NCBI GenBank assembly: GCA_037139495.1
Contig: JBAXGG010000009.1
Coordinates: 1 to 31,400, forward strand
DNA: 31,400 nt
Origin: JAUPVS01 sp037139495
Lineage (GTDB): Bacteria; Patescibacteriota; Saccharimonadia; Saccharimonadales; JAUPVS01
Reading direction: 5' to 3'
In this document: in pieces, positions 31,091 through 31,400 of the stretch
How positions within the stretch are numbered: the first letter of the stretch is position 1
How the letters are laid out: the number at the start of each line of letters is the position of its first letter
The notes under the pieces: generated by a model
What the model saw: the letters and a program-made list of their open reading frames with translations, nothing else
Told to the model about the DNA's origin: nothing
The model's database searches: none
Made by a program: the position numbers and the translations under genes

Positions 31091-31399
31091 TTATTTCTTA
31101 GGAAATTTTATAGCATAAATCATTGTTAATATTCCAAATACGAACATTAAGGCCATTATGAAGTAGCCAACACCCCATACTCTCGTTCTGACAAAATTAA
31201 AGTGAAGTTCAATCATAACACCCAAAGGACCGGCTCCGATCGAAATCAACAACCCAACAATAAATATAAACATTTTTTGCTTAAATAATAATGCAAGTAA
31301 AAATGGAATTGTAACGGCTAGGATAATTGCCCAGACAAGCAAATCAAAACATAAGATTTCAACGATGCTAACGAAAAATACAACTGCATTGTAATAACA
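31091..31399 (-). CDS. Small polytopic membrane protein, 5' end beyond the window
   Basis: Not recognised. From TTG 31342 there are 83 residues with about three hydrophobic segments, ending in IYAIKFPKK. Upstream of that codon the frame stays open to the window edge and continues hydrophobic (AVVFFVSIVEILCFDLLVWA), and no ribosome site precedes the TTG. The gene is therefore probably truncated by the window rather than starting at 31342. With only membrane segments visible, no function can be given. Confidence 0.5.
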   Translation of the reverse strand, partial: CYYNAVVFFVSIVEILCFDLLVWAIILAVTIPFLLALLFKQKMFIFIVGLLISIGAGPLGVMIELHFNFVRTRVWGVGYFIMALMFVFGILTMIYAIKFPKK

Positions 31400-31400
31400 A

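Noticed and set aside
31091..31342. Complete 83-residue membrane protein starting at TTG
   Set aside because: The frame is open and hydrophobic to the window edge and no ribosome site precedes the TTG; treated as truncated.
1..31400. CRISPR array, insertion sequence, integrase or prophage
   Set aside because: No regularly spaced repeats, transposase, integrase, attachment-site duplications or phage genes were seen.

Overview
The window looks like a chromosomal segment of a member of the Candidate Phyla Radiation (Patescibacteria), most likely Candidatus Saccharibacteria (TM7). This is inferred from sequence, not from a database search. The clues are dense short-spaced genes, a moderately low GC content, TGA used as an ordinary stop (which argues against Gracilibacteria and Absconditabacteria), an uncharacterised 168-residue protein of a type I recall from CPR genomes, and N-terminally extended ribosomal and translocase proteins. 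There are three tRNA genes (Gln-TTG, Trp-CCA, Thr-GGT), all with encoded CCA, and no CRISPR array, insertion sequence or prophage.

Layout. 1-310: tRNA-Gln with its promoter and terminator. 311-6617: cell envelope genes, namely an S11 D,D-carboxypeptidase, a convergent M15B (VanY-like) carboxypeptidase, then an alpha/beta hydrolase, two tandem PimA-like GT4 glycosyltransferases and a PerM/AI-2E-type membrane protein. 6781-15049, minus strand: cysS, a DHH/DHHA1 phosphoesterase, recR, ybaB, a degenerate GT-C-like membrane protein, dnaB, dnaX, and two small proteins of unknown function. 15275-16425: rplJ-rplL behind a recognisable L10-leader attenuator, with a terminator after rplL. 16426-17163: two very small genes; the upstream one has a structured leader with mutually exclusive base pairings. 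17732-20772: a dTTP-synthesis pair, dcd followed by a single protein that joins thymidylate kinase to two ThyX-like domains. 20887-22557: an MprF/DUF2156-like lipid aminoacyl-transferase candidate. 22902-25629: rplA, rplK, nusG, secE. 25734-28229: a cytoplasmic histidine kinase, a YgjP-like metallopeptidase and a P-loop kinase. 28312-31399: tRNA-Trp, rpmG, tRNA-Thr, an unknown protein, a Ddl-type ATP-grasp ligase overlapping an RRM RNA-binding protein, and a membrane protein cut by the window edge.

How the genes work together. The envelope genes (D,D-carboxypeptidases, Ddl, glycolipid glycosyltransferases, MprF-like enzyme) fit a peptidoglycan-bearing cell that modifies its lipids. dnaB, dnaX, recR and ybaB form a replication and repair block. 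Dcd makes dUTP (or dUMP), the ThyX part would make dTMP and the kinase dTDP, so these two genes could be a compact thymidylate module.

The points most worth following up are (1) the Tmk-ThyX-ThyX fusion, whose ThyX signature residues are divided between two individually incomplete domains; (2) the switch-like leader RNA at 16973-17127; (3) the L10-leader attenuator; (4) many genes whose -10 box lies only 6-11 bases before the start codon, suggesting widespread leaderless transcripts; and (5) loss of zinc-binding cysteines in DnaX and RecR together with a cysteine-free L33.
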